From DAHVFK01 sp035310985 (GTDB taxonomy: Bacteria; Pseudomonadota; Gammaproteobacteria; Burkholderiales; SG8-39), in the NCBI GenBank assembly GCA_035310985.1, contig DATGDH010000082.1, positions 17,276 to 81,275 of the forward strand: 64,000 bases of DNA. Reading direction: 5' to 3'. The first letter of the stretch is position 1. Each line of letters opens with the position of its first letter. The notes under the pieces are model-generated. The model ran no database searches, had not been told where the DNA came from, and saw only the letters and a list, made by a program, of their open reading frames with translations. Shown piece by piece: positions 25,904 to 33,872 of the stretch. Position numbers and translations under genes: made by a program.

Positions 25904-26803
25904 TCAAGCTGGAGCGGCCGCGCCTATGCCGGATGGCCCCGGCTTGCGGGCGATCGCGAGCAGCGAGCCGCCCACCGGCAGCGAAACGCCGGCGGCGATC
26001 ATGCGACGTTCCACGTTCATGACGGCGCCGAGGATTCGGTTCATCACGCGGCCCACCTGCAGCTCGCCGGACGCCGCAAAGCGTTCCGGCGCCTTTTGCC
26101 TCGCTCGAGAAAGAGCCATCATCGGCAAGAGCAGCGTGACAAACGATGTGGTCCACGGCCGGTCGAAGCCGGCGGCCGCGATCTTCGCCAGCAGGCCCTC
26201 GCGGCGATAGCGGCGCTGGTGCCCGGCGAACTCGTCGCGGTAGCTCCACAGCCACTCATGCTGCGGCACCGTGACGATGATGCCGCCGCCCGGACGGCAG
26301 GCAGCGAACACCTCACGCAGGACCTGCTCGTCCTCGCCGACGTGCTCGATGACGTCGAAGGCGCCGATCACGTCGAATTCATCGCGAAACGGGATGCGGC
26401 GGGCGTCCATTTGCAGCAGCTCGGCTGTCGGCGCGCGGCGCGCCGCGAACGCGAGGCCCGCGGCGTGAGCCTCGGAACCCACGAGCCGCTGCGGCGACCC
26501 CGCCTGCGCGATCGCCCCCAGTACCTGCCCGGTACCGCAGCCGATTTCGAGCAGGCTTTCCGCATGCGGAAAGTGGTGATGCAATGCCCAGACGATGAGC
26601 TCGGCGCGCGACCGGAACCAGAAGTGCTGCGCCTCGACCCCGGCCAGCACCTCGTAACGCGATGCATCGAAGCCGATGTGCTCGGGCGCGAGTTCCGGAG
26701 CGAAGCACGGCAGTCCACCGACGATTTCGGGCGCGAACGCGCACGTCGGGCAACGCCAATCCAGCCCGTCGAACCGGCGATCACACCGAAGGCAGCGCTT
26801 CAC
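25904..26803 (-). CDS. SAM-dependent methyltransferase with N-terminal zinc ribbon
   Basis: This 299-aa protein starts with a four-cysteine zinc ribbon (CLRCD and CPTC, residues 4-20). A class I methyltransferase fold follows, with motif I LLEIGCGTGQVLGAIA near residue 90 and FDVIGAFDVIEHVGEDEQVL as motif II/III. The last 60 residues look membrane-associated. Proteins of this layout are common in O-antigen and capsule loci and methylate sugars or lipid-linked intermediates. Its start overlaps the stop of the preceding methyltransferase gene by 4 bp (ATGA), so it is translationally coupled and third in the unit wbqC-like, methyltransferase, methyltransferase. Confidence 0.85.
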   Translation of the reverse strand: MKRCLRCDRRFDGLDWRCPTCAFAPEIVGGLPCFAPELAPEHIGFDASRYEVLAGVEAQHFWFRSRAELIVWALHHHFPHAESLLEIGCGTGQVLGAIAQAGSPQRLVGSEAHAAGLAFAARRAPTAELLQMDARRIPFRDEFDVIGAFDVIEHVGEDEQVLREVFAACRPGGGIIVTVPQHEWLWSYRDEFAGHQRRYRREGLLAKIAAAGFDRPWTTSFVTLLLPMMALSRARQKAPERFAASGELQVGRVMNRILGAVMNVERRMIAAGVSLPVGGSLLAIARKPGPSGIGAAAPA

Positions 26804-27678
26804 GCGGGCGGAGCAACCGCGCGCCCGCCTTGCGGACGCTCCAGAATCATGACGTTGTTCTCAGGCGTCACTATCTCGGAAACATTGGGAGTTCGCACAA
26901 CCAGCTTCACGCGAAGCCCCGCGGCATTCGCCGCCTTCTTCCAGCGTCTCAGGGACCTAATTCTCTTGTTGATGCGTACCACGTCCGTCGGGAAAGATGC
27001 GCGCATGTCCTCGAGCCGCTCGAACTCGTCCGCTGAGTGGAACTGGACATTGCGAGTAATCATCCCGAACTGCCCCCCCACCACGATCAAGCCGTCGTCA
27101 TTGAGGAGGTCTCGCATATTGATCAGCGCCTGGAGCCAGAGCGCATCGTCCACGATATGGAACACCACTCCGATGGCATTGACGATGTCGAATTTGCGGT
27201 CGGGACAGCAGGACTTGTTCGCTATGTCTCCCTCCGTGAGCGAGACACGGTCCATATGGGCGTATTTGCTACGAAGCCTGGCTACACAGGTCTTCGAAAT
27301 ATCCATCCCATATACGCTCGACGCGCCGAATGACTCTAGATAAAAGTCGATCCAGTGGCCTGCGCCGGAACCAAGATCGAAGACGGCGGGACGTTCCTTC
27401 ACGCGGCAGCGAAGCAGCGCCCTGATGATCGAATTCTCGACGCAGTTGTAGTGATACCGCGAGTGCAGTTCCTTTACTGCCGGCCCAATGGTCATGCGAT
27501 CGGAAAATTCCGCCGCCGTGGCCGTGTAGTAGGACTCGAAATATCGCGCCGCCTGATACGGCTTCTTCTGGCCACGAACGGTAATCGGATAGACGTAGGT
27601 CCTGAGAAACCGCCAAGGGAGGAAGCGAAGCAGGTTCCTCTCGTACAGGTAAAGTGCGAGCTTATATGCCCAATTCAT
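26800..27678 (-). CDS. Class I SAM-dependent methyltransferase
   Basis: This 292-aa protein is a Rossmann-fold methyltransferase, with motif I VFDLGSGAGHWIDFYLES near residue 99, YGMDISKTC as motif II and FDIVNAIGVVFHIVDDALW as the post-II region. The acceptor is unknown; a surface sugar is likely from the surroundings. It overlaps both neighbours by 4 bp (ATGA junctions at 26800 and 27675). Its DNA has noticeably lower GC than the surroundings (about 55-57% in two counted lines, 27541 and 27601), which suggests acquisition by transfer together with the WbqC-like gene. Confidence 0.88.
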   Translation of the reverse strand: MNWAYKLALYLYERNLLRFLPWRFLRTYVYPITVRGQKKPYQAARYFESYYTATAAEFSDRMTIGPAVKELHSRYHYNCVENSIIRALLRCRVKERPAVFDLGSGAGHWIDFYLESFGASSVYGMDISKTCVARLRSKYAHMDRVSLTEGDIANKSCCPDRKFDIVNAIGVVFHIVDDALWLQALINMRDLLNDDGLIVVGGQFGMITRNVQFHSADEFERLEDMRASFPTDVVRINKRIRSLRRWKKAANAAGLRVKLVVRTPNVSEIVTPENNVMILERPQGGRAVAPPA

Positions 27679-28403
27679 AAACTCCGCCCGTCTTCTTGTT
27701 GGTCGAATGAGGCCGGTTCTGCCGGCTTAAGGCTCTTGAGGTAGCGCCGTGCGTCGGGGCCGCAATTAAATAGCAGGTCGAGCACGGTCAAGTGCGGGTC
27801 GTATGCTCCGTGCAACTGCGGGTACTCGGGGTAGTCGTAGACCTTGAACTCTAGGGCGATTCCTGCTGAGCGATATTTCTCTGCATCGGTGTAGGGCTTG
27901 GCCGCCGGCCCAGAGAGATACGACGTCGCGCCGAGATGCTTCAGGATGCGCAGTGGTCGCTCGTCCTTTTCGCCCGCCATGCCGAACTCGGCCGACATGC
28001 TGGTCTGGGTACGAATTCCGAGCTGAGCCATGATCCACTTGCAGGTTCGCACATTGAGCTCTGATATGGTCGCCGGCCGGCTTCGCAACAGCTCGAAGAA
28101 TCCCTCAGCGTAGGCAGCGAAGTGTGGCGCCTTTCCGTATGCGAGCGTGAGACTGCGGATGTGCTTGTCCTGCCATCGGCTGCCGTAGTCGATACACGCA
28201 TCCTGAATCCACGTATGGCGATCGTGGATGACTGGGACGCTGAGCCAGATCGGACCACTGTCGGTCTTGATACGATTGCGGTTACGCCAATCGCGATGCG
28301 TATACTGGACGTCGTCGTAGAATACGAAAAGGTCGCAGTCGTCGATGAAGTCAAAATATCCGCGCCAGGGGATGTAATTGGATTGGATCATTCCGACCTT
28401 CAT
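27675..28403 (-). CDS. WbqC-like family protein
   Basis: This 242-aa protein is of the WbqC family, found in O-antigen and exopolysaccharide loci. The N-terminal family motif is clear, IQSNYIPWRGYFDFIDDCDLFVFYDDVQYTHRDW. WLSVPVIHDRHTW and the C-terminal HLTVLDLLFNCGPDA, also typical, follow. The biochemical role is not firmly known; it has been suggested to act in attaching or modifying amino-sugar substituents. It is the first gene of a coupled three-gene unit and diverges from the GT2 gene, with about 40 bp between starts. The DNA is lower in GC than the genome around it. Confidence 0.92.
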   Translation of the reverse strand: MKVGMIQSNYIPWRGYFDFIDDCDLFVFYDDVQYTHRDWRNRNRIKTDSGPIWLSVPVIHDRHTWIQDACIDYGSRWQDKHIRSLTLAYGKAPHFAAYAEGFFELLRSRPATISELNVRTCKWIMAQLGIRTQTSMSAEFGMAGEKDERPLRILKHLGATSYLSGPAAKPYTDAEKYRSAGIALEFKVYDYPEYPQLHGAYDPHLTVLDLLFNCGPDARRYLKSLKPAEPASFDQQEDGRSL

Positions 28404-28444
28404 GTTAGATCGTGGCCTATGACATTCGCGCTTCCATGCATTCT

Positions 28445-29404
28445 ATGACAACGCATGGCCCCGATTACTCGGTAGTAATTCCGGTCTATAACGCCGAGGC
28501 CAGCCTGGAAGAACTTGTGCGCCGTATCGGCGCGACGTTTGATGATCTCGGCCGCTCGTACGAGATTGTGCTCGTCGACGACTGCAGCCGGGACCGATCC
28601 TGGGAAATTATCAATCGCCTGGGCGTCAAGGGCGCCCCGCTGCGCGCATACCAGTTTTCCCGCAATCACGGGCAGCACTATGCTCTGAAGTGCGGCCTCG
28701 ACCATTGCACTGGCCGTAACGCGATTACCATGGACGACGATCTGCAGCACCCGCCGGAGGAGATTGCGAAGCTCGTGCGGGCCATCGAGGAGGACGACTC
28801 TGTCGACGTCGTGACGGGGCGCTACGACCGCAAAGAGCACTCTGCCTTTCGTAATCTCGGCGCCAGCGCGCTGCACCGAATCGAGCGCGCCATATTCCGG
28901 GTCAATCCGCAAGTATTCCTGAGTGGATTTCGCGTCATGCGGCGCAGCGTCATCGACGAGATTCGCCGCGTGCGGCACGCCCAGCCGCGCATCGGCCCGA
29001 TCATTCTGTCGATCACCAGTCACATCAAGAGCGTACCGGTGCGCCACGAGCCGCGGCAGCACGGCCGTTCCGGCTATACGATGCGAAAGCTGGTGCGCGA
29101 TACGCTGAGCAGCATCATGAACTACAGTTCACTTCCCTTGCAGGTGGTGAGCGCGATTGGCCTGGGGGCGTCGTTTCTCAGTCTGGTGCTCGCGGGCTTG
29201 TACCTCTGGGCTTATTTCGGCCACGGCATCGGTGTTTCGGGGTTTACCACCCTCGTTCTGCTCATCCTGTTCACCTCGGGCGCGGTCCTGTTCTCCTTCG
29301 GTCTAGTCGGCGAGTATCTTCGGCGCATCGTCGCCCAGCAGCTCATGTTTTCGCAGTATCACGTTCGCGAGCAGCTCCCCCCGCTAGAGCGCGATCGGAC
29401 CTGA
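28445..29404 (+). CDS. Polyprenyl-phosphate GT2 glycosyltransferase (ArnC/DPM-like)
   Basis: This protein of about 319 aa has a GT-A domain (residues 1-220; YSVVIPVYNAEASLEELV, VDDCSRDRSW, TMDDDLQHPPEE with DDD metal-binding residues) and two C-terminal membrane helices (about 230-300). It resembles undecaprenyl-phosphate sugar transferases that load a sugar onto the lipid carrier. In-frame starts at 28412 (GTG), 28436 and 28445 (ATG) are possible and none has a good ribosome-binding site. 28445 is chosen because the catalytic domain follows directly and the divergent promoter needs space. Its end overlaps the convergent sulfotransferase by 21 bp. Confidence 0.9.
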   Translation: MTTHGPDYSVVIPVYNAEASLEELVRRIGATFDDLGRSYEIVLVDDCSRDRSWEIINRLGVKGAPLRAYQFSRNHGQHYALKCGLDHCTGRNAITMDDDLQHPPEEIAKLVRAIEEDDSVDVVTGRYDRKEHSAFRNLGASALHRIERAIFRVNPQVFLSGFRVMRRSVIDEIRRVRHAQPRIGPIILSITSHIKSVPVRHEPRQHGRSGYTMRKLVRDTLSSIMNYSSLPLQVVSAIGLGASFLSLVLAGLYLWAYFGHGIGVSGFTTLVLLILFTSGAVLFSFGLVGEYLRRIVAQQLMFSQYHVREQLPPLERDRT

Positions 29405-30520
29405 CCGCGCGAGACGCTGAAATGCGCGCGGGAAGATGAACCAGCGACGCTGGTCCGCGTCGCTGGCGTCGCCGCGGGCAAGCATGCAAGCGCGCTGGCG
29501 CTCTGCGTCGATCTCCAAGGTAAGCGCCACGGTGGGTCCGGCGACGTTCGTCTCCTGCGCAATGCGCCCTAATGTATCGGCCATGTCCGCCCCGCGGGAT
29601 TCTCCGCTCGGCTCGAGGCCAATCGCCGCCATCTCCGGGGCGCACAGCGACTCCACAGCGGCCACCCACGTCGCCGGCAACGTGCTCGCGAACCGTCCTA
29701 CGGGGTCGCTGCTCACGCCGCGCACTGGTGCGAAGGACGAGTTTCCCCGCCACGAGCGCCCGTCCTGATCCCGCAGGTCGGCGGCCGCGCCGACCGCAGC
29801 GGGAGGGCACCCGAGGGCGGTGGCCAGCCGGTCCAGCTCGCGTTGCGCCGACGCGACGAGCTTCTCGTACCGAACCACAACGAATCCCGGGGCCTCGGCG
29901 AACTCGAGCGCGAAAGCGACGCTTTTACGCCACTGCCGTACGATGTGCAGCAGCGGCAATCCCGGATCTCCATAACTTCCGCCCCGGCCGAACTTGAGCG
30001 AGGCGAGCACGTCGCGCACGTCGCGCAACACCAGGACGACGCTAATTCCTTCGCGCAGGAAATACGGCACGAACTCCTCGCAGAACACTTCCTTGGCGCC
30101 CAGCAGCCGGTCGGCGTTACGGCCGAGGATCGAGGGCAACCCATCGCACAGCGCGCGGAACACCTCCGCAAACGCCCCTTCCCCGACCTGCCGCGCACGG
30201 TCCGCCATGGCCGGCAGCTGCCAGCCGCTGTAGCCGCGCATCGCGGCGAAGGACGCCGCCACCGCCTCGCGCGTCAGCCTGAACCCGGAAAGGAACTCGG
30301 CGAAGTCCTCCGGCCGGTAGCGATCCTCGCCGAACAGGTGGCCGAGCGGATAGCGCGCTTCTTCGATGCCCCGTGCGCGCAAGAAAGCGCGCTTGGTGTC
30401 GTAGTACAGGAATGGAAACGGCTGCGGCCCGACGCACGCGCCAGGCAGCGCGTGCGCCAGCTTTTCGACCAGCGTGGTGCCGGAACGCAGAAATCCGGTG
30501 ATGAAGCAGTAGCGCGCCAT
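29384..30520 (-). CDS. Sulfotransferase family protein
   Basis: This 378-aa protein begins with the PAPS-binding 5'-phosphosulfate loop, FITGFLRSGTTLVEKLA, at residues 6-22. It later has the 3'-phosphate binding segment VVLVLRDVRDVLASLKFGRGG near residues 160-180, the two defining sequences of the sulfotransferase fold. It should transfer a sulfuryl group from PAPS to a hydroxyl of a glycan or lipid. The acceptor is unknown. It is downstream of and tightly linked (6 bp) to a flippase-like gene, and it converges with the GT2 gene. In a cluster of glycosyltransferases, this suggests a sulfated surface glycan. Confidence 0.88.
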   Translation of the reverse strand: MARYCFITGFLRSGTTLVEKLAHALPGACVGPQPFPFLYYDTKRAFLRARGIEEARYPLGHLFGEDRYRPEDFAEFLSGFRLTREAVAASFAAMRGYSGWQLPAMADRARQVGEGAFAEVFRALCDGLPSILGRNADRLLGAKEVFCEEFVPYFLREGISVVLVLRDVRDVLASLKFGRGGSYGDPGLPLLHIVRQWRKSVAFALEFAEAPGFVVVRYEKLVASAQRELDRLATALGCPPAAVGAAADLRDQDGRSWRGNSSFAPVRGVSSDPVGRFASTLPATWVAAVESLCAPEMAAIGLEPSGESRGADMADTLGRIAQETNVAGPTVALTLEIDAERQRACMLARGDASDADQRRWFIFPRAFQRLARSGPIAL

Positions 30521-30526
30521 GCGGTG

Positions 30527-31411
30527 CTACGCGGCGCGCCCGGCCAGCATCACGAGAGCGCCGGGCAGGCTCGCGAGCACGTTCAGCGCGCCGAGCGTCA
30601 CGGAGACGAGCAGCGCATCAGTCGGTGGCACGCCGAGCGGCGCGGCGAGCGCTACGATCGTCGCTTCGCGCACGCCCCAGCCGTTCACCGAGATGGGAAT
30701 CGAGCTGATAATGACCGAGAGAGGAACTACCGAAACCCACAGCGCAAGCGTGCCGTTCATGCTGTAAGCGGTCGCCACCAGCGCCGCGGTGACAACGGCA
30801 GCGCCCTGCACCACCACCGCGATCGCTATGGCCAGCAGCAGCGGCTTCGCCTGTCGGGCCGGAGCGTCCAGCACGCTCACGCGCCGCAGCCCGGCAAGGA
30901 ATACGAGCAGGATCGCGCCCACGCCCAGGACTGCGAGCGGCGCAACGTACGGGGCGAACATCGGCAGCAGCCGGGCGACCGCCCGGTCAGAGATCAACAG
31001 AAGCAGGCAAGCGGCGAACAAGGCCACCAGACGGTCGGCCACCAGGCTCGCGACGACGCGCGCGACGCCGTTCGTCTTGCGCGCCAGCAGCCAGCCGCGC
31101 AGCACGTCCGCGCCGAGCGCCGAGGGAAGCACCTGCCCTCCGAACACGGCGAGAAAGAGCGCGCGCACGGCGAGCCCGATCGACATCGCCATTCCCAGCC
31201 AGCGCGCCAGCAAGCGCCAGCGCAGCGCGACCAGCACGATGCTCAACAGCATGAGCGCGAGCGCCCCTGCCAAGTAAAGCGGCGCTCCCGAAGCAGCGCG
31301 CGCGAGCATGTCGCGAATCGACACACGCGACAGAATCACGGCGATGATCGACAGCGACACCGAGAGCCTAAGCATCGAGGCGATTACGGATCTCATCGCC
31401 GGCCTGTGCAA
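30527..31411 (-). CDS. LPG synthase TM-domain / flippase-like membrane protein (UPF0104)
   Basis: This protein of about 294 aa is a polytopic inner-membrane protein with seven or eight helices. Family segments of the lysylphosphatidylglycerol synthetase transmembrane region (UPF0104/AglD-like) are visible: FGGQVLPSALGADVLRGWLLAR in the first third and PISVNGWGVREATIVALAAPLG in the last third. These proteins are thought to move or anchor lipid-linked substrates. I place the start at TTG 31411, because GGAGG lies five bases upstream of it. An ATG at 31396 and one at 31444 are alternatives without such a site. It is the first gene of a two-gene unit with the sulfotransferase and diverges from wecE. 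Confidence 0.85.
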   Translation of the reverse strand: MHRPAMRSVIASMLRLSVSLSIIAVILSRVSIRDMLARAASGAPLYLAGALALMLLSIVLVALRWRLLARWLGMAMSIGLAVRALFLAVFGGQVLPSALGADVLRGWLLARKTNGVARVVASLVADRLVALFAACLLLLISDRAVARLLPMFAPYVAPLAVLGVGAILLVFLAGLRRVSVLDAPARQAKPLLLAIAIAVVVQGAAVVTAALVATAYSMNGTLALWVSVVPLSVIISSIPISVNGWGVREATIVALAAPLGVPPTDALLVSVTLGALNVLASLPGALVMLAGRAA

Positions 31412-31486
31412 AATTTCCTCCGAGAAATCGAGTCGACTGAACAAGTGTAATCTATGCGCTTCACCGCCGCGTGGGAGACATTAAGC

Positions 31487-32611
31487 GTGAAAGTTCCGTT
31501 CAACCGGCCGCACATGACCGGCAGGGAGCTCGCGTACATTGCCCAGGCGCATCAGAACTACATGCTAGCCGGCGACGGTCCATTCACTGCGAAATGCAGT
31601 ACTTGGCTCGAGAAGCGCACCGGCACGCGCAAGGCGATGCTCACGCATTCGTGCACCGCTGCGCTCGAGATGGCCGCAATTCTCGCCGACATTACACCCG
31701 GTGACGAAGTGATCATGCCGTCGTACACCTTCGTCTCCACCGCGAACGCGTTCGTCCTGCGCGGTGGTGTGCCGGTTTTCGTTGACATACGCCCCGATAC
31801 CCTCAACATCGACGAGTCCCGCATCGAAGCAGCGATTACCCCTCGCACGCGGGCTGTCGTCGCCGTTCACTACGCGGGCGTCGGGTGTGAAATGGAAGCG
31901 ATCCTCGACGTCGCCCGACGCCACAATCTTCTCGTCATCGAGGACGCCGCCCAAGGCCTGATGACCGAGCACCGCGGGCGCAGCCTGGGTGCCATCGGGG
32001 ACCTCGGCGCAGTGAGCTTTCACGAGACGAAGAACGTGATATCGGGTGAAGGCGGCGCACTTCTCGTCAACGACGAGCGCTTCCTGGAACGCGCGCAAAT
32101 CGTGCGCGAGAAAGGCACCAACCGCACGAGCTTCTTCCGCGGTGAGGTCGACAAGTACACGTGGGTCGACATCGGCTCTTCGTATCTTCCGGGTGAAATC
32201 ATCGCCGCGTTTCTATGGGCCCAGCTCGAGGAAGCCGATTCGATAACTGCGCGCCGCATCGAACTCTGGAACCGGTATCACGCGCGCCTCGAGCCGTGCG
32301 AAAGATCCGGCCGCATCCGCCGGCCCGTCATTCCTCCCGGCTGCCGCCACAACGCCCACATGTACTACGTTCTGCTTCCCAGCCCGGAGCACCGCACGCG
32401 GCTCATCGCACGGCTGCGGGCACGCGACATCGGCGCGGTCTTCCATTACGTGCCGCTACACAGTTCGCCCGCCGGCCGCCGGTTCGGGCGCGCCACCGGC
32501 CCAATGGAGAACACAGATCGCGTCAGCAGCCGACTGCTACGGCTGCCGCTCTGGCTGGGCGTCGACGCCGATGTGCCGGACGCAATAGCGCGCGAGATCG
32601 AAGCGCTGTAG
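31487..32611 (+). CDS. wecE: dTDP-4-amino-4,6-dideoxygalactose transaminase (WecE/RffA)
   Basis: This 374-aa PLP-dependent DegT/DnrJ/EryC1 aminotransferase is closely similar along its length to Escherichia coli WecE as I remember that sequence. GDEVIMPSYTFVSTANAFVLRGG, AVVAVHYAGV and SFHETKNVISGEGGALL (with the PLP lysine) are all present. It converts dTDP-4-keto-6-deoxyglucose to dTDP-Fuc4N. The GTG at 31487 aligns with the E. coli start and has GGGAG nine bases upstream; the ATG at 31454 has no site. No other enterobacterial-common-antigen genes are here, so the Fuc4N-type sugar probably enters another glycan. It is followed by GT4 and GT-C genes on the same strand. Confidence 0.95.
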   Translation: MKVPFNRPHMTGRELAYIAQAHQNYMLAGDGPFTAKCSTWLEKRTGTRKAMLTHSCTAALEMAAILADITPGDEVIMPSYTFVSTANAFVLRGGVPVFVDIRPDTLNIDESRIEAAITPRTRAVVAVHYAGVGCEMEAILDVARRHNLLVIEDAAQGLMTEHRGRSLGAIGDLGAVSFHETKNVISGEGGALLVNDERFLERAQIVREKGTNRTSFFRGEVDKYTWVDIGSSYLPGEIIAAFLWAQLEEADSITARRIELWNRYHARLEPCERSGRIRRPVIPPGCRHNAHMYYVLLPSPEHRTRLIARLRARDIGAVFHYVPLHSSPAGRRFGRATGPMENTDRVSSRLLRLPLWLGVDADVPDAIAREIEAL

Positions 32612-32699
32612 CACTCGATGGTCGTCTATCCGCCGCCCGCGGTCGCTGCAGGGAATCGGGTATCCTCGGGACACGAGCCTTCCAAATAACAGCAAATCA

Positions 32700-33872
32700 G
32701 TGAACCCGATTGCACCGCACCCACCTGTTCGGGTCACTCTGGTCACGCACTACTTCCCGGCCCACAGAGGCGGCGTCGAGGCAGTGGCCTCGGAAATCGC
32801 CTCGCGACTCGCCGCGAGCGGTGCAGCGGTCATCACCTGGTACGCGAGCGATACCGACCCGCCGCCCAAGGACGCCCCGGGCCTGCGCTGCGCGCCGGTT
32901 CGCGCATGCAACTTCGCGGAGCGCAGGATGGGCTTTCCTTTTCCGCTCTGGAGTCTCGCCGGCCTGGCCCGGGTCTGGCGCTCGGTGCACGAATGCGACG
33001 TAGTCCATCTGCATGATTGCCTGTACCTGCCGAACGTATTCGCCTGGGCAGCTGCCGTCATCGCCCGGCGCCCCGTGGTAATCACGCAGCACGTCGGACA
33101 CATTCCCTTCCGCAACCCGCTCCTGCGGACAATCCATGCAGGCGCGAACCGGCTGCTTGGAAAGTTGTTGCTGGCGTCCGCTTCCCGAACGGTGTTCGTG
33201 AGCGAGGCCGTGCTGAGATACTTTGAGCGCTTCGTGCGATTCCACCGACCCCCTCTTCGCTTGGCGAACGGCGTGGACGCCGCCATTTTCCGTCCCGCCG
33301 ATGAACGTGAAAGAGCCGCGCTTCGCGCGCGGCTCGGCGACGATGCCAATCGTCCCTTACTGTTGTTCGCCGGCCGCTTCGTCGAGAAGAAAGGGCTTCG
33401 GCTCCTGCACCGCCTCGCGCAGGAATTCCCACACGTGCACTGGATCTTTGCCGGATGGGGGCCGTTGGATCCTTCGCAGTGGAACCTCGCTAACGTCTCA
33501 GTTCGCGGCAACCTGGACCAAGCGCAGCTGGCGCCGTTCTACCAGGCAGCCGATCTTCTCGTGCTGCCGAGCGTCGGCGAGGGATTTCCACTCGTAGTAC
33601 AGGAAGCCATGGCTTGCGGCACGCCCGCACTCGTCGGCGAAGAAACGGCAGCAGGCTGTCCGGAGGCCAGGGACCTTCTGCTGCGCGAACCGCTCGGCGG
33701 AGACGATGCAGCGTCGCGCTGGCGCACCCGGCTCGAGTCCTTGCTCGGCCGAAACGACACCCTCCGCTTACTCAGGCCGCGTGTCGCCGATTTCGCCCAC
33801 GCGAACTGGTCCTGGGATCGAACGGCAGAGCGCTATGGCGAAATCCTGCGCAACGCCGTGAAGTCGCGATGA
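32700..33872 (+). CDS. GT4 family glycosyltransferase
   Basis: This 390-aa GT-B enzyme of family 4 has an N-terminal acceptor domain beginning VTLVTHYFPAHRGGVEAVASEIASRL. Its C-terminal donor domain carries LLLFAGRFVEKKGLRLL near residue 220 and the Ex7E motif region PSVGEGFPLVVQEAMACGTPALV near residues 280-305. It is cytosolic or membrane-associated and adds a sugar from a nucleotide donor to a lipid-linked glycan. The start is GTG. The stop overlaps the next gene by the ATGA junction at 33869-33872, so the two are coupled. The donor could be the Fuc4N-type sugar made by WecE, encoded 88 bp upstream. Confidence 0.92.
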   Translation: MNPIAPHPPVRVTLVTHYFPAHRGGVEAVASEIASRLAASGAAVITWYASDTDPPPKDAPGLRCAPVRACNFAERRMGFPFPLWSLAGLARVWRSVHECDVVHLHDCLYLPNVFAWAAAVIARRPVVITQHVGHIPFRNPLLRTIHAGANRLLGKLLLASASRTVFVSEAVLRYFERFVRFHRPPLRLANGVDAAIFRPADERERAALRARLGDDANRPLLLFAGRFVEKKGLRLLHRLAQEFPHVHWIFAGWGPLDPSQWNLANVSVRGNLDQAQLAPFYQAADLLVLPSVGEGFPLVVQEAMACGTPALVGEETAAGCPEARDLLLREPLGGDDAASRWRTRLESLLGRNDTLRLLRPRVADFAHANWSWDRTAERYGEILRNAVKSR

